64,000 nucleotides of DNA from Anaeramoeba flamelloides (taxonomy: Eukaryota > Metamonada > Anaeramoebidae): contig JANTQA010000008.1 in assembly GCA_027625915.1 (NCBI GenBank), positions 3,799,001 through 3,863,000 on the forward strand, read 5' to 3'. Both the position numbers and the translations under genes were made by a program. Below, one piece after another: positions 44,675 through 57,009 of this stretch. The stretch's first letter is position 1. The number at the start of each line of letters is the position of its first letter. The notes beneath the pieces were generated by a model. It did no database searches. It worked only from the letters and a program-made list of their open reading frames with translations, and was not told the DNA's origin.

Positions 44675-46943
44675 AAAAAAATTTAATAAATTATATTCAA
44701 TAATTGTAGTTGATAAAAATATTTTTTTTTGTACATTATTTGATTAATTAGTTTATGTTTTAAAAAGTAAATGGGATGTATCAATTATTCTCAAGATAAT
44801 TTTGAAAAGATTTTGAAAAAGAAAATTAATTTTTCTCAAAAAAAAAAAAAAAAATAACAAATATGGGAGCCAAATAAAGAAAACTACATAATCAAAACCA
44901 CAGTACTTTTTTTTTAAAAAAAATCCCTTTTTGTTTAAGTGATCGTGTATGAAAATTTGGGATCTAGTTATTTAATTATTGTTTTTTTTTTTTCAAACTT
45001 AGGTTAATTTATTTGGTTTATCTTGATAATGTTAACATCTGTATATTTTTATTTCTAATTTACAAAACCATTGTGTTGCAGTATTACCTTATTAGTAGGC
45101 AGAAATATGATTTTTTCTCTTTTACGGAACTTCTCCCCTATATTAAGAAAATTAACAAGGCAAAAAATTGAAAATGATAAAAGTTTCAAAAATAATAGAC
45201 TTTGTTTTTTTTTTGATTAACAATTAAATAAACGAAATTTAAAATACACATAGGAAACCTTGATAAATTGATAAATTTCAATTAAATAATAAATTTCTAA
45301 TTTTATCAAATGAAGAGATCAAAAGATAATTTGGAACTAAAAAAAAAAAAAAAAGAAATTAAAACAAGAAGAAGAAAAATTATATTGTTAAGTTTTTAAA
45401 GGTGAAAAACCTTTTTGGTATTTCAACCCAGTACGAAATAATCGATTTTTTTATTTATCAATTAATTAATTTAAACTTTCTATTTTTTTTATTTAATATA
45501 CCACTAATTACTACACTAGATTTCAAAAATTAGATCAATGATAATGCAAAGACACTCTTCTTATCTTTCCAGATACAAGAAACGCATTTTAGATAAATTC
45601 AAAGCCCTTTTTTGAATCAAAACCAAAAAAGTTTGAATTATTTTATAATTTTTTAGATTTGATATTTCTATGGAAGTGAAAAAAATATTGGAAATGAAAA
45701 AATACATGGAAAAGATTTTTAATTGTGAATATTAGGAAAATTATTGTGTAATTGGGAATATTTTCAATCAAATCCTTTTTATAAAAGAACCAATATTTTT
45801 TTCTGAGCCCCTTAATAAACATCCTAAATTTCATTAAAGTACGCTATCTCTAAAATACTGAAGTAATTATTTAATAGCATCAGTCGATCTACTTTTTTTC
45901 AAAAACAATCTCGTTTTATAGAGGTCTATTAGAGTATGGAAAATGTTAATTTTTATTCCCGTTTTTTGATTGATTGAATGGTGTTTTGAAAAAGTGAAAT
46001 TTCATTTATCACTATTCTAATAAGTGTATGTGTTATAATTTTAACAGTTTGATTCTTAAAAAAAGGATTTGATTTTAAATAATAGAAATTCCACAACACT
46101 TTTACAAATATTCATAATTAAAAATCTTTTCCGGTATTGTTTTTCATTGCTTTATTTAAAATTTGTCAAATAAATGGGAAAAATTTTCTTTTTGTACTTT
46201 ACTTTTTTTATAAATACAGATTTTCAAAGAAATAGGTTGTGATTTGTATTCTCTTTAAGAAAAAAGAAAAGGAAAATGAAAATGAATTGAAAATTGTTTC
46301 ATATTTATTAGCTAACTACGAATAAATGATGATTTTAATTTGCTATTTTTTGAAATCTAAAAACAATATGTGCTTCAATTACAATAACTCAACCCTAATA
46401 ATATACTTTTAAAGGAATTTACAATAATAAAACAAGAATTGTCTTGATAACCTATTATTATACATAGATTTGTTTTGGTAATAATATGATAAGATCCAAA
46501 TTACTTTTTTTATCTTCTTTAAATTAACTAAAAGTTTTTCTTTGTTGAGAACAGAGCTCTGGAAAACTGAAAAACTAATACTAATTAAGTTTTGATTTGG
46601 GAAAAAAAAAAATCAAATTATTTTAGTCTTTTTGTTTATTTCTTAAAAAATGAAATAAAGTCTGATGATCAAGTTTGATAAAATTCACCAAAAGATATTT
46701 TTTTATTCAATAAAAATAAATGATAATAATTTCTATTTGTGTAATATTTTTTTGTTGATTTCTGAATACAAAATCACCGTTAAAGGTATTGTAACCAAAA
46801 TCTTATATTCCATCTTTTGGTAAAAATTTATCATTTTTTAGAAATTTATCAATTGTTCTTTCTAAACCCTTATTTTATTTCAAAGCTAAATTCAACACCT
46901 TTCTTGAACCTAATAAACCAACTCCACAAGAAAGTTCAAAACT
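44675..46943. other. Intergenic with diverged repeat pieces
   Basis: About 45870-46050 is a diverged third copy of the interior of element H (GATCTACTTTTTTTCAAAAA, GGTGTTTTGAAAAAGTGAAA, CTATTCTAATAAGTGTAT). About 46160-46315 is an R1-hairpin-type fragment (CAAATAAATGGGAAAAATTT, TTTCAAAGAAATAGG). No gene was recognised; the PHAF1 promoter must lie at the right end. Confidence 0.45.
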
Positions 46944-49875
46944 ATGAAAATTTCGTTAGTACCAGGAAAGTCTCTTGGGCCTTTCAAACTTGGTAAGTTA
47001 ATTCTTGTTTAATCGATCTGTAAAAAAAAAATAAAAATAACACTTTTTCCACTGTTCGATCACAAACAAGAAAAAAATGATCGTTGTTGTGGTGCTTCAT
47101 TTTTCTTTGACAAAAAAAAAGTAAAAGAAAAAGAATAAAGTATTTAACACTCTTTACATCCCTAAATTTATTCTCTTCTTTTTGAAAAAAAATAAAACAC
47201 AAAACGAAACAAAACAAAAAAAAATCAAATAAAATTCTCATCAAAATAAAGGAAGTACGATTTCTGAAACGATAGAAATTTTACAAAAACATCATAACAA
47301 GCTTGGTAAAGTAGATTTAATTTATTCCTCAGAAAACCCACTTGGTACACCAATTGTATTTAATTTGATTGAGCTGGGGATAAGAATATATTTTTGTCCG
47401 ATCACCCAAAGGCTTCAATCCATTAAGGTCAATTTTTCACAACAAACCCCAACAATTTATCATAAAAAGACAATTTTAACCCTACCTAAAACATGCCCAA
47501 CATACGATCATGTTTTACAAGTCGTTGGGGTTTCTTATCCAGGAACTATTAGTGAGGACGAGCAATATTATCAGCATCATTATAATGGCTTAACTTTTTT
47601 ATTCCAACTAAATGAGAAACAAAAAGAATGGATCAAAAAGAATTCACAAAAACAGAAAAGCAATTCAAAGAACAAGAACAAAAACAAAAGCAAGATCAAG
47701 TTTAAGAGTAAAGATAACGATGAAGGTAAGAAGAAAAAAAAACCCACTCTTTCTTTGTCTTCGCAATTTGGATCTTCATTACTTTCGCAATCGCTTATTG
47801 TTTACTATGGCTCAACTTTAAGTGAGTTATCAATACCACGAACACCAAAAAATTCTTTTTATTTTGAACAGTTGCTTGTCAATTTAACAAAGGGAATCTA
47901 TTTTCAAAAAAGAGGATGCTTATTATCCTTTGATGATAGCGCTCAAGATGTGCTAACACATTTGGGGGCGCCTGACAAAGTGTATTTGAAAAACGATTTT
48001 GATTTGAGTTCCAATTTTTTATTAGAGGAATTTCCCTCACTAACGGGATCAACAGAATTTTTTCTTGATGAGTCCTCTGAAAATTTAGATTTTGAAAAAT
48101 CTCAAAAAAATATCGAGGTTTCACCAGATTATTTTTATAATTATTTTTCAATAGGGATTGATATTTTATTTAATGGCTATACACATCGAATTAAAAAATT
48201 TGTTTTTCATACAAATTTCCCTTCACACGTCGATTTTAATCACTATTCAAGATGTAATTATAAAATTTTGATTAATGATACAAAAATTAAGAAAAAATGT
48301 ATTCTAAAAGAGAATAATGAAGATGAAGATGAAGGTATTGAAAAAGATGTTAATAAAGAGGAAGAAAAAGATGAAGAAAACGAAAAAGATGAAGAAAAAG
48401 AGAATAACAATCGAAAAGAACAAGAACAAGAACAAGAACAAGAACAAGAACAAGAACAAGAAAAGGAAAAGGAAAAGGAAAAAGAAAAAGAAGATGTAAA
48501 AGAAAAAGAAGGAGAAAAAGAAGGAGAAAAAGAAAACAATGACAAGGATCTTTTAGAAAAAAAAGAAACAGAAGGCGAAAAAAAATTACAGACTAACTCA
48601 AAAAACCAAACAAAAAAAACAAAAATAAAAAAAATAAAAAAAAATAATCAAACAAAACAAATTCCAAAAATATTTAAAGAACAGAACAATACGTTTTGTG
48701 TTACTCCGTTAATGAAATTTGATAAAATAAAAAAATATTTAGGTGAACACACCCGTCCTGTTGTACATGGCGGTGACTTAATAATTAACCAATTTGAAAA
48801 AACTGAATTTTTTGGTTTTTTATCTTACAATTTAATTTTTCAGGTGATGAGTGAAAACAAATATATTGCCTCAGTAACAATATTCTCTCCAAGACTTCTG
48901 ATCAATCATAAAGAAGAAACAAATAATATCATTAAAGAAAAAAAACAAATCATTAATAAAAATAATCAACAATTCATGTTACAATCAATGATATTTGAAA
49001 GCAATGAAGAAGAGGAAGAAGAAGAGGAAGAGGAAGATTTCGATGAAGACAAATATTTAAATAGTAATTCTATTCCTCAGAGTAATATTAATTCAAAAGA
49101 AATAATTCAAAAAAATGAAAATAACAAAAATAACAATGAAAATGAACAAGAAAACATTAAAGAAAATGAAAATTCAAATGAAAATAATAATAATAAAACA
49201 ACAAATGATTCAAATTCCCAATTAGATAAAATAAATGAAAATAAAAAAGAAAATGAAATCGAAAAGGAAAAAGAAAATCGTCTCAAAAAAGAAAATACAA
49301 ATGAAAAAGAAAATACAAATGAAAAAGAAAATACAAATGAAAAAGAAAAAGAAAACACAAATGAAAATGAAAAAGAAAATACAAATGAAAATGAAAAGAA
49401 AAATAAAGATAATGATCTTTTAAATTCACAAAACATTATTGAGGATGGAGAAAAAATTGAAAATTTAAATATAATTACCAAATCTGAAAAAATAAACAAC
49501 ATAGAAAACATCCCGCTAAATAGCGATAATATAAATTCAAGTTCTAGTTTAGATGAAGTCAAAAATTCATCATCTAGTTTACTTTCGAGTTCCACTTCTG
49601 ATTCTAAATCAAATTCAAATTCCGATTCTAACTTTAATAAAAAAACAAACAAAAATTCAAGTTACAGTTCCAGTGAAAACAATAATTTTAATAAAAATAA
49701 AATAATTAACAATCTGCAAAGGAAAGGCGCTTCCCCAAAAAATCAAAATGCAAATGAAAACGATTCCGAACAAATAAATGACAATAAGGAAAACGATAGA
49801 AAAAAAAAACAAGAAAATGAGAAAAATTCATCATCTTCAAATCAAAATATTTCTCCTAAAAATAAACAAAAATAA
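46944..49875 (+). CDS. PHAF1: PHAF1 / UPF0183 family protein (two exons)
   Basis: Exon 1 is 46944-46992 (MKISLVPGKSLGPFKLG, last codon split), intron 46993-47251 (GTAAGT...AAG), exon 2 from 47252; 890 residues in all. The joined start matches the family N-terminus (S-L-G...F-x-L-G, then ETIEILQKH and LIYSSENPL). Further hallmarks are YDHVLQVVGVSYPGT, DSAQDVLTHLGAPDKVY, YFYNYFSIGIDILF, KKFVFHTNFPSH and, near the end of the domain, YLGEHTRPVV and NKYIASVTIF. Human PHAF1 (C16orf70) is 422 residues, binds PI(3)P-containing phagophores and modulates autophagy. This homolog has a charged low-complexity insert (~370-470: EQ, EK and GEKE repeats) and a ~300-residue Asn/Glu/Ser-rich tail with NEKENT repeats. 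Without exon 1 the start would be a non-ATG codon inside the domain. Confidence 0.93.
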
Positions 49876-50931
49876 AATTTATAATTTTAATATAAATTAC
49901 ATTTTCATTCTTTACCATTTTTATAAATTAATAATTCCAATATAATAAATTACAAATAAAAAAATATGAATTTATTTTTTTTATTATTATAGATTTAGAA
50001 TAAATTATACTTTGTTGATACCACACAAGTGGAAACATTTTCGAAAAAATTCAAAAATGATTTTTATCCACATACCATTCATTTTTTATGTAGATTTTTT
50101 CTTTTTTTTTCCGGGTTCAATCAGACAACTGTATTTTAAATTATTGCCCAAAATCGAAAAAAAGTTGATTTTTAGGCATTTTTTTGATAGGGATTTACCA
50201 ATGAAATTTTTTTTTTTTTTTTTTTTTGAATTTTTTGATAATTTTTTTTTTTTTAAATACTTTTAATTTCGTTTATTTTGAAACATAATTACTTTTTTTG
50301 AGTTGTTTCCCGAAACTTTTTTACCAATTCATCAAAAATAAATTGCCAAAAAAAAAATTTTTTTAATTAATTTTTTGAAAAATCATTTTTTTTTGAATAT
50401 AAATAAAACAAAACTGGATTTTTAAAAAATTGAATAAAAAATATATTTTTAGTTTTTATTCAGTAAGTAAATAAAATATACCAATTTGATACAAAAAATC
50501 AAAAGTTTCATTTTTTTCAAAATCATTTTTTACAATGAAAATTGCGATTTTTTCACATTCTCGAAAATTTTATTCATTCTAATTTTTTTTCCTTCGGAGA
50601 TTTACTATGGTGCGAGGAGCGCCACAAGTGTAAATATAAAATTGGGATCAAAAAATTTTTTTATTGCTCAACAAATTCAAAATTTTCTTAAATTTCGATT
50701 TTTTGTGTGTAGAAGTATATAGGACGTCTAGTTTTCGGGATATTGTCCAAAACCGATTTTTATATACAAATTTTTTAATTGTGATTTTTCACAATTATTT
50801 TGGGCAATAACTCGAAAAATATAAGACCCCCAAAAAATGAAAAATTGAGATTGTTTTAATATTGTTTATATAGTGACCCCCATAGATTAAAATAAATTTT
50901 AAAGTTTTTTTTTTAATTGTAGATATTAGTA
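49876..50931. other. T-rich intergenic DNA
   Basis: Long T runs. Recurring phrases such as TTGCCCAAAATCGAAAAA and TTTTGGGCAATAACTCGAAA (inverse orientations) suggest an old repeat. A GC-rich spot (GTGCGAGGAGCGCCAC, about 50609-50624) can fold as a short hairpin. No gene was recognised. Confidence 0.35.
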
Positions 50932-51128
50932 CAGTCAGTTCCACTTTTAAGGCACAAACTTTCAACGAAATTTAATCAAAATAAAAATCTCAAATTAAAG
51001 CACAAAATTTGTAATTTTTGTTTTTTACAATTTATTTTACTAGAATCTGAATTTTGTGCCTTAATTCGAGATTTTTAATGTGCCTTAAATTTCACTGAAA
51101 GTTTGTGCCTTAAAAGTGGGACTGACTG
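50932..51128. mobile_element. Palindromic MITE M1, copy 3
   Basis: CAGTCAGTTCCACTTTTAAG at the left, inverted counterpart at the right, TA on both sides. Near-full-length palindrome. It directly abuts the TA repeat at the edge of the Tc1 element. Confidence 0.8.
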
Positions 51129-51338
51129 TATATATATATATATATATAAACTCGGTCCACTTAATAGGGGCCCAGTCAAAAAATAAAAAAAATAAAAATT
51201 GAAAAAAAAAAAAAATCTCATCGTTACTTTAATGTTTAACACCAAAAATTAAAATATTAAAATATATATTATCATGTTCTTTATTTATTTGATGATTTAA
51301 ACTAAAAAAAAAAAAATTGAAAAAAAAAAAAAAAATTA

Positions 51339-51536
51339 CAGTCAGTTTCACTTTTAAGACACAAACTTTGAACGGAATTTAAGGCACACAAAAAATCTCA
51401 AATTAAGGCACAAAATTCAAATTCTAGTAAAAATAAATTGTAAAAAAAAAAAATTGCAAATTTTGTGCCTTAATTTGAGATTTTTTTGTTCCTAAAATTT
51501 CGTTGAAAGTTTGTGCCTTAAAAGTGAAACTGACTG
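51339..51536. mobile_element. Palindromic MITE M1, copy 4 (inside Tc1)
   Basis: CAGTCAGTTTCACTTTTAAG to CTGACTG, TA duplications at both ends. Inserted into the Tc1 element, so it is younger than that element. Confidence 0.8.
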
Positions 51537-51595
51537 TAATTAAAAAAATCTTTAGGTCCCAAAAAAAATAAAAAAAAATGGATTTTATTTTGAAA

Positions 51596-52941
51596 TTAAT
51601 AAAACCCATTAATACATTCACCATTTAATTCAATTCCTAATTTTAATCTTGTTTCCATTGAATTACATAAATTTTCAATTATTTCCCATTTAAGTGATTT
51701 CCAAACGTCTCTACAGCATTTTATTAATTGATTTTTATTCTTTGGGGGATTATCACTTATTTTTTTGGACATAATACCCCATAAGTGTTCTATTGGGTTT
51801 AAATCTGGCGAATTTGGAGGCCATTTTTTTAAAACCTGACATTTGTTTTTTAAATATTCGAGAGTTGATAATGATGTATGAGAAGTTGCACCGTCTTGCA
51901 TTAATATCCATTGATTCTTACCATACAATTCATCCATACCAGAAAAAATTTTTACTTCTTGAGATAACATTATTCTGATATGTTTGTGAATTAATGGTTT
52001 TGGGGCATTTTTTCAATGTAGATTGATAAGAAAAATTTATTCCTCCAAAAAACATTACTTTTGGTAGAAATTTTGCAAATTGTTCAAAAACAGAATCTTT
52101 GTAAAAAAAAATAGCAAAAAAAAAAATATTTCAAGATACCAACATTTTTAGAACATAGATCTTGAATTTACAAGTGGACCCCAAAAATGTAATTTTTAGA
52201 AGATTTTAATTTTTTCATGATCGCACAAAAAAATATGTGATCCGCAACCTTATTGATCTTACAAACAGACTTAAAAAAAAAAAAAGAAAAAAAAAAAGAA
52301 AAGAAAACCTACCATCTTTCTCTCCCCGTTGTCTCCAAATTTTTCGATTCAAACCAGTATAATAAAATCATTTTTCGTCTGTGAATATAACTTTTTTCCA
52401 ATCAATAGGATTATTAATATATTTTCTTGCGAATTTTAATCTTTTCTTTTTTTGTTTGTTTGTTAAAAGTGTCCGTTTCCTTGGTAATAAATATTCGAAA
52501 TTTAATTCTTTTCTAATCTTCCATACCGTTGTTCTACCTAAAATGACATTAAATTCTTCTTTTAAATATGTACTCAGTTCCTTGCAACTCATTTTCCGAT
52601 TAGTCTTTGATATATTTTTTATCAACTCTTTATTTTCATCAGTGTGTTTTCTTTTTCTACCCGTTTTTTTGTGTTTTCAATTGTACTAAAAAAAGATAAA
52701 AGAAAAAGAAAAAGAAAAAGAAAAGAAAAGAAAAATGCAACTTGAAAATTAAAAAAACAAAAAGTAAAAAAAAAGTAAAATACTTTTTTAAATCAAATTT
52801 GCTTTGCCAATATCGAACTTTTTTTCTAGTAATATTTAGCCTTTGAGCTATTTTTCTTTGAGATAAACCCTGATTTCTTAACAATATTATCATTGTTTTT
52901 GTTTCTCTTTCTTTTGTATCATTTTGATAATTTGTTAACAT
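51596..52941 (-). pseudogene. Tc1-type DD34E transposase, interrupted
   Basis: Conserved blocks lie in order on the minus strand: a helix-turn-helix (GLSQRKIAQRLNITRKKV), a GRKRKHTDEN hinge, a second helical domain ending WKKVIFTDEK (first Asp), WRQRGEKD, then FLPKVMFFGGINF, MQDGATSHTS (second Asp) and NSPDLNPIEHLWG (Glu, with 34 residues between the second Asp and the Glu). Two non-coding, pyrimidine-rich gaps separate the blocks. The second (52312-52097) has GT/AG ends whose phases match exactly (GEKD followed by DSVFEQF), so it behaves like an intron. The first gap (~52780-52650) also starts GT. Besides these there is one in-frame TGA just after TDEK and one frame change before the MLSQEV block, so this copy is dead. 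Confidence 0.8.
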
Positions 52942-53246
52942 TTATAAAAATTCAAAAATCAAAATATTCAATTTTGAAAATAAAATGAATGGAAAAATGA
53001 AAAAAAATGAAATCCATAATCCAAAATTTATTAAAAAGAAATTAAATTTTTAATTTTCTAAAATAAAACACAATTAATATTTTAATCTATAAATTATTTA
53101 ATATTTTCACTTCATTTGCTATAGGATGTTTTAATAAGTTGTTAAAAAACATCTTTTGATTTTATTTATATTTATTCTTTAACGAATAATAAAAATATTT
53201 AATAAAAATAATTGGGACCCTTTTTTATGAATTGAGTTTATATATA

Positions 53247-53463
53247 AATAATTTAAAATCTTCTACTCCACATACAGAAAAAACTACTTTGTTACCAGTA
53301 TTTATCCGAATTTTGGTACCTTAAGAGGATTTGAATTTTTGAAAAAAAAATTTTTTGAAAAGATTTAAAGGTAAATTCAGGTAGCAAACATGTACACTTT
53401 AATTGATCAAATTATATATAAAAAATTTAAAAAAAAATAAAAAAAAAACTATTAATTTAATTG
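53247..53463. other. AT-rich spacer
   Basis: Nothing recognised. Confidence 0.4.
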
Positions 53464-53542
53464 ATCTAATCGGGAATCGAACTCCGGTTACACACTTTTC
53501 AAAATTTGAGATCTCGGTGCTCTACCGCTGAGCTAATGAGTA
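53464..53542 (-). pseudogene. tRNA-like sequence with intact A and B boxes
   Basis: A-box region TTAGCTCAGCGGTAGAGC with a perfect D stem, and a B box GAGTTCGATTCCC, at tRNA-like spacing. The acceptor strands (TACTCAT and ATTAGAT) and the anticodon stem do not pair, so it is not a functional tRNA as read. Either a tRNA pseudogene or the head of a tRNA-derived SINE. Confidence 0.5.
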
Positions 53543-54859
53543 ATTATTGGTTATTTTAAAATTATAAAAAATATGAAGATAATAAAATTGAATTTTTAAT
53601 TGAGTAATTTTTCTGATATATTTTTTTTTTGAAAAAAAAAAACTCTAAGTTTTTTAAGATTAAATTTTTTTTTTTTTTTTCATTGTAAAAACATTAACAA
53701 ATTTAAAATTAAATTATAAAAAACCTATATAATTTTTTTTTTTTTTTGAAAAAAAATATTTTAATAGGAAACACTAGTAAAAATTTGTTTTTAATTTTTT
53801 AGCATTTTTTTTCTAGTGATTACACTATCAAAAATTTGAAAAATGATTTTTAAGATAAAATAAGTGGAGTTCTAATAATTTTTTTTTCAAAATATTTGTT
53901 ATGTGAATTTTTTTTCTGATAAATTAGAAAAAAATGAAATTTTACTAGAGTTTTCCAATTAAAAAAAAATTTTTTTTAAACATTTTTTTTTCAGTTAAAA
54001 AAAAAATAAAAATCATTTTTTTGAGATGTTTAAATTTTTTTTTTTTAAAGTGACCTATTTTTACTACATTTTAAAAAAATTTTGAAAAAAAAATTTATTT
54101 ACATTTTTTAAAATTTTCAATTTTGAAAAAAGTCAAAAACGCCCATTTTAAATACAAAATAATTTCGAAACCACTTACTATCATAAAGTTTAAATTTAAA
54201 AACGTGACAAAAAAAATCAAAATAAAAAAATTTTGTAAAAATTTTTTTTTCTATATTAAAAATATATTAATATAGCATTTTTACAACTAATATATAGTTA
54301 AACTTATGTATTTTTATATTTAACTTGGTTCAAAGCGAAAAAAAAATAATTTTTTTTTTTTAATGTAATAAAAAAATTTTTCAAATTTAAAAATTTATAA
54401 CTTTTTTATTTTCAAATATATTACTTATATAATATTTGAGTAAAAAAATATGGGAAAATCAAAAGAGTAGAAAAAAATTTTTCAAAAATTTTTTTTTTTT
54501 AAACTTAATATTTTCACTTTTTTTTACCAAAATCATATTTTTGATCAAAAAATACCCTAGTAAGATGTTCTTAAAAATGTTAAAAAATTTTATTTTTGTG
54601 TAAAATTGGACCTTTTTTAGAAATGAAAAATTCAAAATTTCAAAAAAATAAATTTTTTTTTGACGAAAAATCGAAAATGGAGAATAACTTCTAAAATATA
54701 GGAGATAAAGCACTCTAAACTTGAAAAATCAATTTTTAAGATAAATTTGAGGTTATAAAAATGACTAATTCGTATAGATATACTATATTTAAAATTTTGA
54801 TTTTTTTCAATTTATACTTGTGAAATTAATAAATAAAATTAGAAAATCATCAAAAAAAT
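53543..54859. other. A/T homopolymer-rich intergenic DNA
   Basis: Dense A and T runs, no gene or repeat boundary. The 5' part of the following LINE may fade into it. Confidence 0.4.
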
Positions 54860-55149
54860 TATTTTAAATAACAAAAATTTAGAAAAGAAATATTTTAATT
54901 ATTGTAAAGGGATTAGTAAAAAACCTGAATCTAAAATCATCAAATTAATTAAAGATTATTATTTTAATAAATTTGAAGACTTGAAACTTATAGAAACAAA
55001 AGATTTTTTCTCTAGAAAATATTTATGAATTAATAAAATATCAAAAAAATAAATCAGTTAAAGATTTTGACAAAATAAAATTCTATAAAATGGACCCTAA
55101 AAAGAAAAATGAAAAAGAACATCTTTAATTTTTAAAAAGAATTCAACAA

Positions 55150-56974
55150 ACTTTTTATTATTGGATTGATAATCCAACAGAAGAAATAATAAATTTCATT
55201 AAAAAAAGAAATATTTTATTTATACACAAAGCCGGAGATGAGGGAATTCTATTCAATAATAGACCAATATCAATTAATACAGTCAGTTTCACTTTTAAGG
55301 CACAAACTTTCAACGAAATTTAAGGCACACTAAAAATCTCAAATTAAGGCACAAAATTCAAATTCTAGTAAAAATAAATTGTAAAAAAAATTACAAATTT
55401 TGTGCCTTAATTTGAGATTTTATTGTGTCTTAAATTTCGTTGAAAGTTTGTGCCTTAAAAGTGGAACTGACTGTAACACTTTAGCAAGATTTTTTCTTAA
55501 ACTTATTTATAAAGGAATCGAAGAATCTTGGAATCTAGTATCAGATTCTCAATTCGGATTTTAAAAAAATTAGATACTAGAATTGCTGTATTAAATTTAG
55601 TTTTTGAATTAGAGAAACTTAAAATTGATTACAAAAATAAAGAATTCTTTGTGGTTACAATTGATATCAAAAAATGTTTTGATACTATTAGTCATATATT
55701 AGTACACTATCCTCTTGATAGATATATTCGAAATGAAAAAATCAAAATATGGCTTAAAAAGTATTATAAAAAGGTGGGATTAGGTGTTTATCAAGGAGAT
55801 CCTCTTTCTCCTTTATTATTTGGATTTATTAACCATTTTTCAATTGAAAAAATTAAACACCTTGTAAAACATGTTCAGATGTTTGCAGATGATTTGATTT
55901 TAATAATGGAAGGACCAATTTCAAAAATTGACAAAAAATTAATTATAATCTTTAAAATAATTCAAGAATTTGGAATGAATCCAAATACTGATAAAACACT
56001 AAAGTCAAAAACTTTATCGGAAATAAAATAATTAGGAATTTGGTTAAAAAAGAGAAAAACATTTACAAAAAAACTTTGAAAAAGTAAAAGATAGTTTTAA
56101 AAAAATTAAAAAAATTTTTAGCCAGCAAAAACTCGTCAATGGAGTAAAATTACAAATGTTTAAATCAATATATATTAACCAATTATTTTATGGACTTGTA
56201 ATTTTTAATTTAAATCAAAAATATTTTGACTCAATTGATGTTTGGATAAATAAAAAAGTAACAAAATTTTTAAAAATAAATCCACAGTCTCCAAAAATAA
56301 TTTATAAAACTGAAGCTAAACTTGACCTTGCCAGAATTTCAATTTACAAAAGAAGATATAAACTCAAAAAAAAATTAGAAATACTTGGGTTTGATCACAT
56401 TTCACAAAAATTAATATTTTTAAAGAAAAAAGATGAAAATAATAATTGGGAAATATGAAATTTAAAATTATTGAATGTAGACCTAAACAATTTTAAACAA
56501 AAGTTAATTATAAATAGCTCTGGGTGGAAAGGTCAAGAATATTTAAAAATTATTAATTACAATAACAATATCAACAAACAACAAAAATATTTAAAATGGA
56601 TAGGCTCAACTTCCATTTTAAAATTAAGAAATTTCACAAATTATCTAAACAGATATTCTTATGTTTATGATAAAAATAAATTAAAAACAAAATTCTGCAA
56701 CCTATGTAAAAATCATTCTAATCTGGAAATAATAGAAGATATCGATCATTTTTTATGGGACTACCCATTCTATGAAAAAAATCGAAAAATTTGGATTAAG
56801 GAATTAATTCAAATAAATAAAAATAATAAACAATTAAAGAATAATATCCTTGATATTATTCGAAATAAAGACTCATTATTTATTTTATCATTAGTTAATG
56901 ATAAAGAAAATTATGACTCTTTATTAAAATTTCTAAACAAAAATTTAGAAATTAGGGCTGTAAGAGGAAACTAG
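55150..56974 (+). pseudogene. Reverse transcriptase of the LINE, broken
   Basis: Before the MITE: WIDNPTEEIINFIKKRNILF, then KAGDEGILFNNRPISIN, the usual fingers motif of non-LTR reverse transcriptases. After it come TLARFFLKLIYKGIE and SDSQFGF. Frame 55528-56031 has motif A (VTIDIKKCFDTI), motif B (YQGDPLSPLLFGF) and motif C (MFADDLILI). Frame 56156-56458 is the thumb region. Frame 56471-56974 is the C-terminal part with CNLCKN...IDHFLWDY, a remnant of the zinc-binding CCHC region in which the final Cys position is Tyr. Several frame changes separate the pieces. It would have synthesised cDNA by target-primed reverse transcription; this copy cannot. Confidence 0.85.
55280..55473. mobile_element. 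Palindromic MITE M1, copy 5 (inside LINE)
   Basis: CAGTCAGTTTCACTTTTAAG to CTGACTG with TA on both sides; it splits the reverse-transcriptase fingers motif after RPISIN. Arms pair almost completely, so it is among the younger copies. Confidence 0.85.
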
Positions 56975-57009
56975 TTTCCTCCCTTCAAAATAAAAAAAAA
57001 AGAAAGGAT

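Larger units (their letters stand above)
51141..53246 (-). mobile_element. Tc1-type transposon with nested MITE
   Basis: Outer inverted repeats: TATATATAAACTC at 51141-51153 and its inverse at 53234-53246, continued imperfectly for ~35 bp by GGGGCCCA at the left and GGGTCCCA in the reversed right end. Target is TA-rich. It encodes one minus-strand transposase (51596-52941) and carries a MITE of another family at 51339-51536 between the gene and the left end. About 2.1 kb. Confidence 0.75.
54860..56995 (+). mobile_element. LINE (non-LTR retrotransposon), main copy
   Basis: The longest copy of the family. Legible protein begins around 54.9 kb, with no endonuclease domain, so it is probably 5'-truncated. 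It is interrupted at 55280-55473 by an M1 MITE and ends with a short tail: GGCTGTAAGAGGAAACTAG, TTTCCTCCC, then an A-rich run. The tail contains an exact 18 nt palindrome. Orientation plus. Confidence 0.85.

Noticed and set aside
48418-48500. CAAGAA/AAAGAA tandem repeats as a CRISPR-like or satellite array
   Set aside because: They are in-frame codon repeats (Gln-Glu, Lys-Glu) within PHAF1, with no spacers.
48258-49652. Minus-strand Ser/Phe-rich frames of 95 and 181 codons
   Set aside because: Antisense shadows of Glu/Lys and Asn/Lys repeat codons in PHAF1.
53464-53542. Functional tRNA gene
   Set aside because: D arm and B box are good, but the acceptor and anticodon stems do not pair in the register these boxes require.
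54860-56995. LTR retrotransposon, retrovirus-like or capsid-bearing element
   Set aside because: The reverse transcriptase has non-LTR motifs, the copy ends in an A-rich tail, and no long terminal repeats, capsid or integrase were seen.
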